Source: Clostridiales bacterium (GTDB taxonomy: Bacteria > Bacillota > Clostridia > Lachnospirales > Lachnospiraceae). From it: a stretch of 64,000 bases of DNA. The position numbers and the translations under genes were made by a program. Below the pieces are notes generated by a model. It saw nothing but the letters and a program-made list of their open reading frames with translations, was not told the DNA's origin and did not search any database. Below, piece by piece: positions 35,407-44,493 of this stretch. Location: NCBI GenBank assembly GCA_015655075.1, contig JAATFT010000025.1, positions 21,971 to 85,970 on the forward strand, read 5' to 3'. Position 1 is the stretch's first letter. Every line of letters starts with the position of its first letter.

Positions 35407-36747
35407 ATGATAACTGTGGATTTTAATAAGTACAGGAATTTAGTAAATAAAACATATGAAAAATCTCTGGGAAAAGTTTCCAAAGTAGTTGGCTTAACCA
35501 TCGAATCCATTGGCCCTAAGGCAAATCTGAATGATTTATGCCGTATTGTATCCAAGGATAAGAAACAAACCATAATGGCCGAAGTGGTAGGGTTCCGTGA
35601 AAACCGGATTTTATTGATGCCATATGGCAATGTGGAAGGGGTAGGGATTGGAAGTACGGTAGAATCCACAAAGAAACCATTAATGGTTTTTGTAGGCGAC
35701 AGTCTTCTGGGCAAAACCTTGGACGGTTTGGGACGCCCCATGGATGATTATCCTATAGATAATTATCTTATAGATAATACCGGTTTAGAACTTAACCTAG
35801 GTTATTCCGTGGAAGCGGATCCTCCGGACCCCATGAAGCGCAAGCTGATTGACGAAGTACTTCCTTTAGGTGTGAAAGCGGTGGATGCCATGATTACCGT
35901 TGGAAAGGGCCAGCGTATAGGCATTTTTTCCGGCAGCGGCGTGGGGAAAAGCACACTGCTTGGTATGTTTGCCAGAAATACAAAAGCGGATATTAACGTA
36001 ATTGCATTAATTGGTGAACGGGGCAGGGAAGTCCGGGAATTTATAGAAAGGGATTTGGGGAAAGAGGGTTTAAAGCGTTCCGTGGTGGTGGTTGCCACGT
36101 CGGATAAACCGGCACTGATTCGTAAAAAAGCGGCAAAAACAGCGACGGCAATTGCAGAATATTTCAGGGACCAGGGTAAAGATGTGCTGTTAATGATGGA
36201 TTCCCTTACCCGTTTTTCCATGGCGCAAAGGGAAATTGGTCTTGCATCAGGGGAACCGCCTGTTTCAAGGGGTTATCCTCCCAGCGTTTACTCTGAAATG
36301 CCCAAGCTTTTGGAGCGGGCCGGTAATTCGGAGCGCGGCTCTATCACTGGTTTATATACGGTATTGGTAGACGGCGATGATTTTAATGAACCCATTACGG
36401 ATACGGCAAGAGGTATATTGGACGGGCATATTATGCTGACCAGAAAGTTTGCCAATAAGAATCATTATCCGGCTATTGACGTATTGCAAAGTATTTCCCG
36501 TGTTATGTCTTCCATTGTTACGGAGGAACACAAAGCAGCAGCGGGCAGGTTAAAAATGGTTCTGGCAACTTATAGTGAAGCGGAAGATCTGATTAATATC
36601 GGGGCCTATAAAAGCGGTTCCAATAAAAATATTGACTATGCCATATCCAAAATTGATGCGGTAAATGAGTTCCTGCGGCAGAATATTAATGAAAAATTGA
36701 AATTTGATGAAATCATAGATTCATTAGAAGGGATTTTTAAGGATTAG
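35407..36747 (+). CDS. fliI: Flagellum-specific ATPase FliI
   Basis: FliI is the hexameric ATPase of flagellar type III export, related to the F1 beta subunit. Walker A is FSGSGVGKSTLLGM, Walker B LLMMDSLTRFSMAQREI, and the ASGEPPVSRGYPPSVYSEMP segment is typical. ATG 35407, with gggag eight bases upstream, gives MITVDFNKY and 446 aa. Longer in-frame starts (35353, 35392) lack ribosome sites. Confidence 0.96.
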   Translation: MITVDFNKYRNLVNKTYEKSLGKVSKVVGLTIESIGPKANLNDLCRIVSKDKKQTIMAEVVGFRENRILLMPYGNVEGVGIGSTVESTKKPLMVFVGDSLLGKTLDGLGRPMDDYPIDNYLIDNTGLELNLGYSVEADPPDPMKRKLIDEVLPLGVKAVDAMITVGKGQRIGIFSGSGVGKSTLLGMFARNTKADINVIALIGERGREVREFIERDLGKEGLKRSVVVVATSDKPALIRKKAAKTATAIAEYFRDQGKDVLLMMDSLTRFSMAQREIGLASGEPPVSRGYPPSVYSEMPKLLERAGNSERGSITGLYTVLVDGDDFNEPITDTARGILDGHIMLTRKFANKNHYPAIDVLQSISRVMSSIVTEEHKAAAGRLKMVLATYSEAEDLINIGAYKSGSNKNIDYAISKIDAVNEFLRQNINEKLKFDEIIDSLEGIFKD

Positions 36748-36755
36748 GTGAAGAA

Positions 36756-37205
36756 ATGACTAAATTTGTCTATAAAATGGAAAATATTTTATCCATAAAA
36801 TATAAAATGGAAGATCAGGCAAAGACGGCATACGGATTAGCACACAGGAAGCTTACCCAGGAGCAGGAGAAATTATTTGCTCTTAAAAGAAGGGAAAATC
36901 TGTATCAGGATAAAAAGAAAAATCTTATGCAGTCTAAATTAAAGCTTTTTGAAATCATAAAATGTGAAGAAGCCATTGAAATTATGAAGCAATATATCAA
37001 TCAGCAGCAGGCAGCCGTTAAAAAAGCACAGAGACAGCTGGATAACGCCCGGTTACGTTTAGATACGGCAATGATGGAGCGGAAAATCCATGAAAAACTG
37101 AAAGAAAATGCGTTAAATAATTACTTCGTTGAATATGAAGCAGAACAGAGAAAAGAAACAGATGAAGTAGTCAGTTTTAAATATAATAATCCTACCGATT
37201 CCTAG
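36756..37205 (+). CDS. fliJ: Flagellar export chaperone FliJ
   Basis: FliJ is the coiled-coil stalk that activates FliI and the export gate. The 149-aa protein is almost entirely helical and rich in K, E, Q and R, opening FVYKMENILSIKYKMEDQAK, which fits the FliJ pattern. The assignment rests on this and on its place directly after fliI. Confidence 0.88.
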   Translation: MTKFVYKMENILSIKYKMEDQAKTAYGLAHRKLTQEQEKLFALKRRENLYQDKKKNLMQSKLKLFEIIKCEEAIEIMKQYINQQQAAVKKAQRQLDNARLRLDTAMMERKIHEKLKENALNNYFVEYEAEQRKETDEVVSFKYNNPTDS

Positions 37206-37216
37206 GAGGAAGGAAA

Positions 37217-38056
37217 ATGGCAAAAAAGAATAAGGAACTTGATAATAATGAAAACGAAAAAGAAAAAAATACAGGCAATAAAATAATAGCAGTTTTAATC
37301 GTGTTGTTTATCGTTTTCATTTGGTTGGCCGTTTTTGCGGTTTTAATAAAATTGGATGTCGGTGGGTTTGGAAATTCCATTCTTAGACCGCTGTTAAAAG
37401 ATGTGCCTGTTATTAATAAAATTCTTCCCGATGTATCTGAGGAACAGATAGCATACGAAAAGGATTATCCCTATTCCAGCATTGACAAAGCTATCGCCCG
37501 AATTAAAGAATTAGAAGCCTTAAATGACAGCCTGACCGAGGATCAATCTTCCGACGCGGCTAAAGTGAAGGAATTACAGGCTGAAGTGGACAGGCTGCAG
37601 GTATTTGAAGATAATCAGAAAGCTTTTGAGGAAAGGGTAAAGGAGTTTGATGAGAAGGTAGTATTTGCGGATCAGGCACCGGACATTGAGGAATATAAGA
37701 AATATTATGAAAGCATTGACCCGACTAACGCAGAAGAAATTTACAGGCAGGTTATTGAACAGCAGCAATATGATGAATCCATTGAGGAAAAGGCGGAAAT
37801 CTATAGAAAGATGAAACCGGCTGAAGCGGCGGCGATTCTTGAGACTATGACTGCGGATATTGATCTGGTGTCAGAGATGCTCTTAGCTATGAGATCTTCG
37901 GAAAGTTCCCTGATTTTAGCCCAAATGGATCCAACCGCGGCAGCAAAAATTACCAAAAAGATGTTTGACATGGATGCGGAAAAAAAAGCTGAAAGCAGTT
38001 ATAATGCCGGATCCGGCAATACAGGTGAAACTGCTGGCAGCACGGGCGGAGATTAG
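37217..38056 (+). CDS. YlxF/MotE-like flagellar protein with MgtE-N-type domain
   Basis: This 279-aa protein has a lysine-rich cytoplasmic N-terminus and one membrane span (about residues 22-46). A coiled coil follows, then a C-terminal domain like the MgtE intracellular N-domain (KMKPAEAAAILETM, LILAQMDPTAAAKITKKM). Such proteins lie between fliJ and fliK in many Firmicutes (YlxF) and resemble MotE, a chaperone for stator/periplasmic motor parts in proteobacteria. The exact role here is unknown. Confidence 0.8.
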   Translation: MAKKNKELDNNENEKEKNTGNKIIAVLIVLFIVFIWLAVFAVLIKLDVGGFGNSILRPLLKDVPVINKILPDVSEEQIAYEKDYPYSSIDKAIARIKELEALNDSLTEDQSSDAAKVKELQAEVDRLQVFEDNQKAFEERVKEFDEKVVFADQAPDIEEYKKYYESIDPTNAEEIYRQVIEQQQYDESIEEKAEIYRKMKPAEAAAILETMTADIDLVSEMLLAMRSSESSLILAQMDPTAAAKITKKMFDMDAEKKAESSYNAGSGNTGETAGSTGGD

Positions 38057-38073
38057 TTATCAGGAACTTATGC

Positions 38074-38097
38074 CGGTATTTTTTCACTAAAATACCG
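38074..38097 (+). other. Intra-operon hairpin before fliK
   Basis: cggtatttt and aaaataccg form a perfect 9-bp stem with a 6-base loop in the ylxF-fliK gap. No T run follows, so an RNA-processing or stability role is more likely than termination. Confidence 0.6.
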
Positions 38098-38139
38098 CTT
38101 AAGTATAAATACTATGAAAGAAGAAAGGAGGTGATGCGT

Positions 38140-39573
38140 ATGACGACCCAAAGTGTAAAAACCCAGATTATTAATTTATTCGGCGATTCCAAAACAGAAA
38201 AATCGTCCGCCGTAAAACAAAAAGGTATGGATACTGATTTTAGCAGCGTCATGAACAGCAATTTAAAAACTAAAAGTACTTCAGAAAAAGAAAGCAGCAC
38301 CGTTAAAGAGGATAGTGCCGTTAAGGAAACCAGTACGGTTGAGGAAAAAGACAGCAAGAGGGAGCAGAAAGTTACCGATAATATCAAAGATACCGGTGGA
38401 AAAGGCGGGAAGGATATGAAAACCGGCAATGGGGATGAGAGCGTCCAATCTAACGATGTTTTAAAGTCCGACTATCAGCAGGACAGCAAAGGAAAGGACG
38501 TTCCTCCGGATTTGAATAACATCTACGTAAATATCCAAAACCTGCTTGCAATGCTTCAAAATACGGTTCAATCCAGCCTTGGAATTACAGAGGAAGAATT
38601 GGAAAGTGCTATGGAAACTCTTGGATTTACGGCAACGGATCTGCTTAATCCCGATAACCTAAAGCAGTTAGTTTTACAAATTAACGGGACGGAGGATATC
38701 TCGGAAGTTTTAACCGATGAAAATCTGGCGGATACCATGAAACAGTTAGTCCAGAGAGTAGAAGATTTGAAATCCGGACAAAACATTCCGCTATCCCAGG
38801 AAGAAGTAACAGAAATCATGAACAGGCTCCAGGAGACTGATTTAACAAATACCCAGGCCGCTTCGTTAAAAACCGTACCGGAAAATGCGGATCAGGATTT
38901 AAGCGGTGTAAAAAGTACATCTGCGGATGGGCAAAGCCCTATAGCTTTGGAGATACATAAAGTTCAGGATGCCGAAACAAAGGGAAACGATTCCTTCACC
39001 AGCAGTTCAGACAGCAGGAAGACGGACGTAAAAACATCTTCACCTGTGGAAATGTTTATTCAGAATCTTGCAGTTAAGGGTAATGAGGCAGATTTAAATT
39101 TTACCGAGCAGATTGCCAATGTAAGACAAGTGCAGGATATAGCCAATCAGATCATAGAACGGATTAAGATAATGATTAAACCGGAACAGACTTCCATGGA
39201 ACTGCAGTTAAATCCGGAAAGTTTAGGAAAAATCAATCTGTCCGTTGTTGCGAAAGACGGTATTATGACAGCGCATTTTACGGCACAGAATGAATTGACG
39301 AAAGAAGCAATCGAAAGCCAGATGCAGGTATTAAAAGATAATCTGAACAATCAGGGACTAAAGGTTGAGACCATTGAGGTAACTGTTTCAAACTTTTCCT
39401 TTGATCAAAGCAGTATGGCATCCGGCGGCAATGAAAACGGACAGCAGAATCGTTCTGCGAACCGTAATTTGAATGTACCTGAGGCGGATATATATTCAGA
39501 TTTAGGCGGGAATGAAATTCAGGATATAGACCTTCCAGGGCAAAGCGGCAGCAGTATAGATTATACTGCTTAA
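38140..39573 (+). CDS. fliK: Flagellar hook-length control protein FliK
   Basis: FliK is the secreted ruler that stops hook growth and switches export specificity. It has a long S/T/K/D-rich, low-complexity N-terminal region (about residues 1-300). The conserved C-terminal hook domain has MELQLNPESLGKINLSVV and a Q/S/N-rich tail. ATG 38140 is chosen because aaaggaggtg is correctly spaced for it. Its place between ylxF and flgD is standard. Confidence 0.92.
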   Translation: MTTQSVKTQIINLFGDSKTEKSSAVKQKGMDTDFSSVMNSNLKTKSTSEKESSTVKEDSAVKETSTVEEKDSKREQKVTDNIKDTGGKGGKDMKTGNGDESVQSNDVLKSDYQQDSKGKDVPPDLNNIYVNIQNLLAMLQNTVQSSLGITEEELESAMETLGFTATDLLNPDNLKQLVLQINGTEDISEVLTDENLADTMKQLVQRVEDLKSGQNIPLSQEEVTEIMNRLQETDLTNTQAASLKTVPENADQDLSGVKSTSADGQSPIALEIHKVQDAETKGNDSFTSSSDSRKTDVKTSSPVEMFIQNLAVKGNEADLNFTEQIANVRQVQDIANQIIERIKIMIKPEQTSMELQLNPESLGKINLSVVAKDGIMTAHFTAQNELTKEAIESQMQVLKDNLNNQGLKVETIEVTVSNFSFDQSSMASGGNENGQQNRSANRNLNVPEADIYSDLGGNEIQDIDLPGQSGSSIDYTA

Positions 39574-39604
39574 GTGATAGAAGAAAGGAGAAATGAGGTG
39601 AATT

Positions 39605-40426
39605 ATGGCGGATTTAGTTCAAAACGTTACGGATGGAAAGGTTGACCAGAGTACTAACACCAGTACATCCGCTTCAACCGGTACAAGTTCCCTGGACAAA
39701 GATGCATTCCTGCAGTTACTGGTAACTCAGATGAAATACCAGGACCCTTTAAATCCCAGTACGGATACTCAATTTGTAGAGCAATTGGCTACTTTTTCCC
39801 AATTGGAGCAAATGCAGAATCTGAACCAGACATATTCAAATTCCCAGGCCTTTGGATTAGTGGGAATGTATGTGGATGTGGCCGAAACGGATTCGGCGGG
39901 TAAAACCAGTATTAAGAGCGGTTATGTGGACTATGTTGTATTGTCCAATGGAAAAGCTCAATTATCCATTGACGGTTCCTTATATTCCACGGACCAGCTA
40001 CAGCAGGTATATGACAGTACATATATTATTAAGAAGGGACTACCTTATGTTCCCAAAGAGGTCGAGGCAGCCTTTGACAAGGCCGATCCGGAGGATATTA
40101 CCTTTGAAGTAAACTTAGGCTCCGGTGATACGGTGGCATCGGATGTTGCGGTTATCATTAATGATACTGTGGTAGATTCGGATCATGTAACTCTTAGCGG
40201 AAATAAGGTGACTATCAAAAAGGAAGCGCTGGAGGATTTAGAGGACGGAACCTATAAAATAATCCTGGTATTTAATGATTCTTTATACACAACGGTATCG
40301 GATAAAATTACAATTAAAGTAACAGGGTCATCTTCTGACGAAGATTCTGATTCCGGAGATAATACGGATGAGGATTCCGGTAACAGTGATGACGGGTCGG
40401 ATAGCGGAGAGGATTCCGAGCTTTAA
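39605..40426 (+). CDS. flgD: Flagellar hook capping protein FlgD with acidic tail
   Basis: FlgD caps the growing hook. The N-terminal signature DAFLQLLVTQMKYQDPLNP is clear, followed by FVEQLATFSQLEQMQNL. The last 30 or so residues (from about 242) are almost only D, E, S, G and N, an extra acidic tail not needed for the family fold. The C-terminal Ig/FnIII-like part precedes the tail. Confidence 0.94.
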   Translation: MADLVQNVTDGKVDQSTNTSTSASTGTSSLDKDAFLQLLVTQMKYQDPLNPSTDTQFVEQLATFSQLEQMQNLNQTYSNSQAFGLVGMYVDVAETDSAGKTSIKSGYVDYVVLSNGKAQLSIDGSLYSTDQLQQVYDSTYIIKKGLPYVPKEVEAAFDKADPEDITFEVNLGSGDTVASDVAVIINDTVVDSDHVTLSGNKVTIKKEALEDLEDGTYKIILVFNDSLYTTVSDKITIKVTGSSSDEDSDSGDNTDEDSGNSDDGSDSGEDSEL

Positions 40427-40447
40427 CAATACAGAAAAGAGGTTCGT

Positions 40448-40846
40448 ATGAATTCAGTTTCACAAACTAATTTCTCTTCCATTGAGAGCATGACGGGCCA
40501 GCTCTTAAAAAATAAGAATACCGGTGTAAACAGGATTCCGGAAAACGGTAAGGTTTCTTTTCGTGACATATTAGAAAAACAGCAGGCTGTTGGAACAGAA
40601 ACGTTAAAATTTTCAAAGCACGCCAATGACAGGCTTGCCAGCCGGAATATTGATTTATCTGACGAGCAGCTGGAAAGACTGGAAACCGGAGCCAAAAAAG
40701 CACAGGCGAAGGGGATCAACGAATCACTGGTAATGGTGGACAATATAGCTTTTATAGTTAATATTAAAAACAATACGGTTATAACTGCTGTGAACGACAG
40801 TGAGGATAAAATATTTACCAATATCGACGGTGCTGTAATTATGTAA
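40448..40846 (+). CDS. Flagellar operon protein (TIGR02530-type)
   Basis: This 132-aa protein has the conserved core LKFSKHANDRLASRNIDLSDEQ, then LETGAKKAQAKGINESLVM and the hydrophobic strand AFIVNIKNNTVITAV. This pattern marks the small flagellar operon family found between flgD and flgE in Firmicutes and spirochaetes. Its function has not been settled; a role in hook assembly is inferred only from position. Confidence 0.85.
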   Translation: MNSVSQTNFSSIESMTGQLLKNKNTGVNRIPENGKVSFRDILEKQQAVGTETLKFSKHANDRLASRNIDLSDEQLERLETGAKKAQAKGINESLVMVDNIAFIVNIKNNTVITAVNDSEDKIFTNIDGAVIM

Positions 40847-40935
40847 ATAATTATGCTGGACCTGCGGGAAGCATAGTATCCCTGACTGACAGAAAGGGTA
40901 CGAAAGCACATAAATAATTAGGAGGTCATTTCATT

Positions 40936-42408
40936 ATGATGAGATCATTATATTCTGGTGTATCCGGTTTAAGGGTTCACCAGACCAAGATGGATGTTAT
41001 AGGTAATAATATAGCTAATGTGAATACGGTTGGTTTTAAAGCCAGCTCCGTAAATTTTTCCGACGTCTATTATCAGACAATACAAAGCGCAACGGGGCCT
41101 AACGCGGCTACCGGTGCCGGCGGGCAGAATGCCAAACAGATAGGACTTGGCGCCAGTGTGGCTTCCATTGTTGCCTCCATTACCCAACCAGGGGGAGCAC
41201 AAAGAACGGATAATCCTTTTGATATTATGATTACAGGGGATGCCTTCTTTATCGTTAACAGCGGCGGCACCAATTATTTTACGAAGGACGGGGCGTTTGG
41301 CGTTGACGGAAACGGTACTCTTACTACTGCAAGCGGTGCGACGGTAATGGGGTGGCAGGTGGACCCCAAGGATGATACCGCGGTAGTGAAAGCAACGGTT
41401 TCACCGTTAAATATTATGGCTCCGCAAAATCTGTATTCAGAACCCAAGGCCACTACCAATACTTATATATCAGGCAATATAGATTATAAAGATACGCAGC
41501 TTGCCGATGGCGCCACGGGCAAGATGGTAAGCGTATCCTTCTTTGATAATCTGGGACAGGAGTATAGGGCTAATTTAAAAGTAAACCAGACGGCTGACTC
41601 AACTAACGAATATAATGTTACGGTAGCTGATATTTTAGATGCTAATGGTAATTCCATTTTTGTTAAAAAAACGGTTGCTGATGACGGCACGGTTACCTAC
41701 GGGACGTCAACCATTACCAGTTTTACCTTTGGAAATCCTGCCTCTACCTATAATGCTGCGGTCGATACAACTACCGGTGAAGTTACTCTTACCGGCGGCA
41801 CTGCTTCCATCCTGCGCTTCAGTGGCAGTACCGGTGAATTCCAGGGGGTGGGTTCTACGGATACGGCGACCACAAAGGGACTGGATTTAAAGATAACGGC
41901 TCCGAGCGCTGAAGATGATCCATTTTCAACAGTCAATATTGATTTTTCTTCCGTTACTATGTTTGGAGACGACACAGATTTGGAAGCCAACAAGGGCAGT
42001 ATAACCGACGACGGCAGCATAAGCGATACGGGGGCGGGCCGTCAGGCGGGCAGTATGACCGGTATCAGCATTGATACCTCCGGTAAAATCTATGGTAAAT
42101 ATGATAACGGCGACAGCAGACTGTTGGGCCAAATAGCCGTAGCGTCCTTTTCCAATCCTGCCGGACTGGAATCCGTGGGAGGAAATGTGTTTGCCGAAAC
42201 CCAGAATTCAGGCAGCTTTGACGGAGTCGGGCATGATGTCACCAGCGACGGCGGGAGCTTTACCACGGGTGTTCTTGAAATGTCCAATGTGGATTTAGCC
42301 GCGCAGTTTACGGATATGATTACGACCCAGAGAGGGTTCCAGGCCAACTCAAGGATTATTACAACTTCGGATACCTTACTGGAAGAATTGATTAATCTAA
42401 AACGATAA
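40936..42408 (+). CDS. flgE: Flagellar hook protein FlgE
   Basis: FlgE polymerises into the hook. It has the N-terminal rod/hook motif LYSGVSGLRVHQTKMDVIGN and NNIANVNTVGFKAS. A variable T/G/D-rich surface domain fills the middle. The C-terminal D0 helix ends MITTQRGFQANSRIITTSDT. ATG 40936 and ATG 40939 are equivalent; aggagg precedes them. At 490 aa it is medium sized for Clostridia. Confidence 0.96.
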   Translation: MMRSLYSGVSGLRVHQTKMDVIGNNIANVNTVGFKASSVNFSDVYYQTIQSATGPNAATGAGGQNAKQIGLGASVASIVASITQPGGAQRTDNPFDIMITGDAFFIVNSGGTNYFTKDGAFGVDGNGTLTTASGATVMGWQVDPKDDTAVVKATVSPLNIMAPQNLYSEPKATTNTYISGNIDYKDTQLADGATGKMVSVSFFDNLGQEYRANLKVNQTADSTNEYNVTVADILDANGNSIFVKKTVADDGTVTYGTSTITSFTFGNPASTYNAAVDTTTGEVTLTGGTASILRFSGSTGEFQGVGSTDTATTKGLDLKITAPSAEDDPFSTVNIDFSSVTMFGDDTDLEANKGSITDDGSISDTGAGRQAGSMTGISIDTSGKIYGKYDNGDSRLLGQIAVASFSNPAGLESVGGNVFAETQNSGSFDGVGHDVTSDGGSFTTGVLEMSNVDLAAQFTDMITTQRGFQANSRIITTSDTLLEELINLKR

Positions 42409-42432
42409 GGGCTTTTTAGGTTATAAAGAACC

Positions 42433-42484
42433 GGGCTGTTGCAAGATTCAAAAATTTATTATTTTCAGATTTTGCAACAGTCCC
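42433..42484 (+). other. Stable hairpin after flgE
   Basis: gggctgttgcaa pairs with ttgcaacagtccc (one G-T pair) over 12 bp around a 27-base loop. It has no T run and lies between flgE and flbD, so it may protect the 3' end of a processed hook-gene transcript. Confidence 0.6.
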
Positions 42485-42538
42485 CATAAAAGAATCCGCA
42501 CATTATGCAATCCATGCTGATGTCCAGGAGGGGGTTAA

Positions 42539-42727
42539 ATGATTAATGTAACTAAAATGAATAATAAGAGTATTACTATTAATTCTGATTTAATTGAGAC
42601 GATTGAGGAAACACCGGATACGGTTATAACACTTACGAATGGGAAAAAAATACTGGTAAAAGAGAGTAGACAAGAGATTGTAGATCTTGTAAAATTATAC
42701 AAAAAAGAACTTTTTTCGCAGAAATAG
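42539..42727 (+). CDS. flbD: Flagellar protein FlbD
   Basis: This is a 62-aa protein of the FlbD/SwrD family opening INVTKMNNKSITINSDLIET and containing ITLTNGKKILVKES. SwrD in B. subtilis raises motor torque, probably by aiding stator function. The strong ribosome site aggaggggg precedes ATG 42539. It is usually followed by motA and motB; here a 137-base gap leads straight to fliL. Confidence 0.92.
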   Translation: MINVTKMNNKSITINSDLIETIEETPDTVITLTNGKKILVKESRQEIVDLVKLYKKELFSQK

Positions 42728-42864
42728 GAAAACCGCCGCACTAGTTGCTAGAGTGTGCTACGCCTGAGGGTTAGAAAAAAACAGACATGTTGAGATTAAA
42801 TTTATAACAATATAAATAATTAAGGCATAGGTAGCATGCCTGGTATAGGCAGATGGGAGACATT

Positions 42865-43380
42865 ATGAAGAGAAATATCTTAACTATTATTATTTTAGCA
42901 TTGGGGATATTAAATATGATCTTGACTGCAGTTATTGTGTTTGCTGTGGTACCCACAACGATGCGAACAAACAATCTGATATCTAAAGTAGCATCCACTA
43001 TTGATTTGGAATTAGAGGGCCTTCCAAGAAACGATGCGGATCAGGTTGATATAGCAGATATCGAAGTTTATCAGATGGATGATCTGACTATTAGTCTTAA
43101 ACCGGAAGAAAACGATACGAAAAACCATTATGCACTTATAGAAAACGTATCCTTATCCATTAATACGAAGTCAGAAGATTATAAAACTTTACAGCCAACG
43201 ATTGAAACCAACAAAGGCTATATTACTGAAATAATTACCGATGAATTTTCGAAATATACCGTGAAAAATATTAAGGAAAATAAAGAAATAATTAAAGAGG
43301 AAATTTTAAAAAAAATCCAGGAATATTTTAAGTCTGATTTTATCATCAGCATTTCAGTCGGAAATATAGTCATTGAATAA
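42865..43380 (+). CDS. fliL: Flagellar basal body-associated protein FliL
   Basis: FliL surrounds and supports stator units near the MS-ring. It has one N-terminal membrane span (about residues 4-27) and an extracytoplasmic domain of the stomatin-like type. The C-terminus ISVGNIVIE is slightly short. ATG 42865, with gggag upstream, is preferred over ATG 42853. FliL proteins are divergent; the call rests on topology, length and the place just before fliM. Confidence 0.78.
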   Translation: MKRNILTIIILALGILNMILTAVIVFAVVPTTMRTNNLISKVASTIDLELEGLPRNDADQVDIADIEVYQMDDLTISLKPEENDTKNHYALIENVSLSINTKSEDYKTLQPTIETNKGYITEIITDEFSKYTVKNIKENKEIIKEEILKKIQEYFKSDFIISISVGNIVIE

Positions 43381-43386
43381 AATATT

Positions 43387-43416
43387 TTGATGATTTTATT
43401 CGAACTATGTGATAAT
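43387..43416 (+). promoter_or_regulatory. Possible internal promoter before fliM
   Basis: TTGATG (43387-43392), 18 bases, GATAAT (43411-43416). It lies in a 129-base gap between fliL and fliM and could boost the downstream genes. Confidence 0.4.
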
Positions 43417-43509
43417 ATACTTATCAGTGGATATTTTCTTCTGATAAAAGACGGTGTATTTTACCGCCGTGCATTATAGTATTAAGTAATCACCCGGGAG
43501 GTAATGACA

Positions 43510-44487
43510 ATGGGCGACGTCTTGTCTCAAAATGAGATTGACAACCTGCTTAAGGCGTTAAGCAGCGGTGAACTGGATGCGGACGAATTTAGGGGAAATG
43601 GCGAAAAACAGGTAAAAAATTATGATTTTGCCCGGCCGTCTAAATTCTCAAAAGAACATCTTAGAACTTTAGAGATTATATTTGAACATTATGGGAGATT
43701 GCTTTCTACGAATTTACCGGCTTACTTTAGAAAAAATGTACAGGTTGAGGTTATGAATTCCGAGGCAGTTGCTTATTCTGAATTTACGAATGCATTGTCG
43801 AATCCGGTTTTACTGGGAATCGTAGATTTTTCTCCTCTGGAAGGAAATATCATTATAGAGATTGCAGACAATCTTGGGTATACAATGGTTGACCGAATGT
43901 TAGGCGGAGGCGGGGCACCTCTTGAAAAGTCAAGAGACTTTACCGAGATTGAATTAATTATAATGGAAAGAATATTTAACGTGTGTACCAATCTGTTAAG
44001 TGAGCCCTGGAGTAATGTCATGCATCTGGAACCAAGATTAATACGAATTGAGACCAATTCCCAGTTTGCGCAGATTATTGCTCCAAGTGAAATGACGTCC
44101 ATTATTACAATGAATATAAAGATAGGCAATGTGGATGGTATGATGAATGTATGTCTGCCTTATGCATGCTTAGAAAGTGTGATAGATAAATTAAATACAA
44201 AATACTGGTTTTCAACCATGCAGGTTAAAGATGACGAAACTTATAAAGAATTAATTGAAGTTGCAATAGCAAAAGCAAAGATTCCAATAAAGGCAGTGCT
44301 TGGCAAAAGTGTTATATCGGTTAATGATTTTCTGGGTTTACAAAGAGGAGACATCATTAAGTTAAACACGAAGGTAGAGGATGAACTGAATATTTATGTT
44401 GGTAATATAAATAAATTTAAAGCGCTACCGGGTGCATCTTCAGATTCTTATGCAGTAAGAATTTCATCAATTAATAGAGAGGAGTAA
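43510..44487 (+). CDS. fliM: Flagellar motor switch protein FliM
   Basis: FliM binds phosphorylated CheY and FliG to set rotation direction. The N-terminal CheY-binding peptide LSQNEIDNLL is present. The CheC-like middle domain contains MVDRMLGGGG. The C-terminal SpoA domain includes GDIIKLNTKVEDELNIYVGN. ATG 43510 fits gggaggt better than ATG 43504. fliY starts seven bases later. Confidence 0.96.
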   Translation: MGDVLSQNEIDNLLKALSSGELDADEFRGNGEKQVKNYDFARPSKFSKEHLRTLEIIFEHYGRLLSTNLPAYFRKNVQVEVMNSEAVAYSEFTNALSNPVLLGIVDFSPLEGNIIIEIADNLGYTMVDRMLGGGGAPLEKSRDFTEIELIIMERIFNVCTNLLSEPWSNVMHLEPRLIRIETNSQFAQIIAPSEMTSIITMNIKIGNVDGMMNVCLPYACLESVIDKLNTKYWFSTMQVKDDETYKELIEVAIAKAKIPIKAVLGKSVISVNDFLGLQRGDIIKLNTKVEDELNIYVGNINKFKALPGASSDSYAVRISSINREE

Positions 44488-44493
44488 AAGAAT

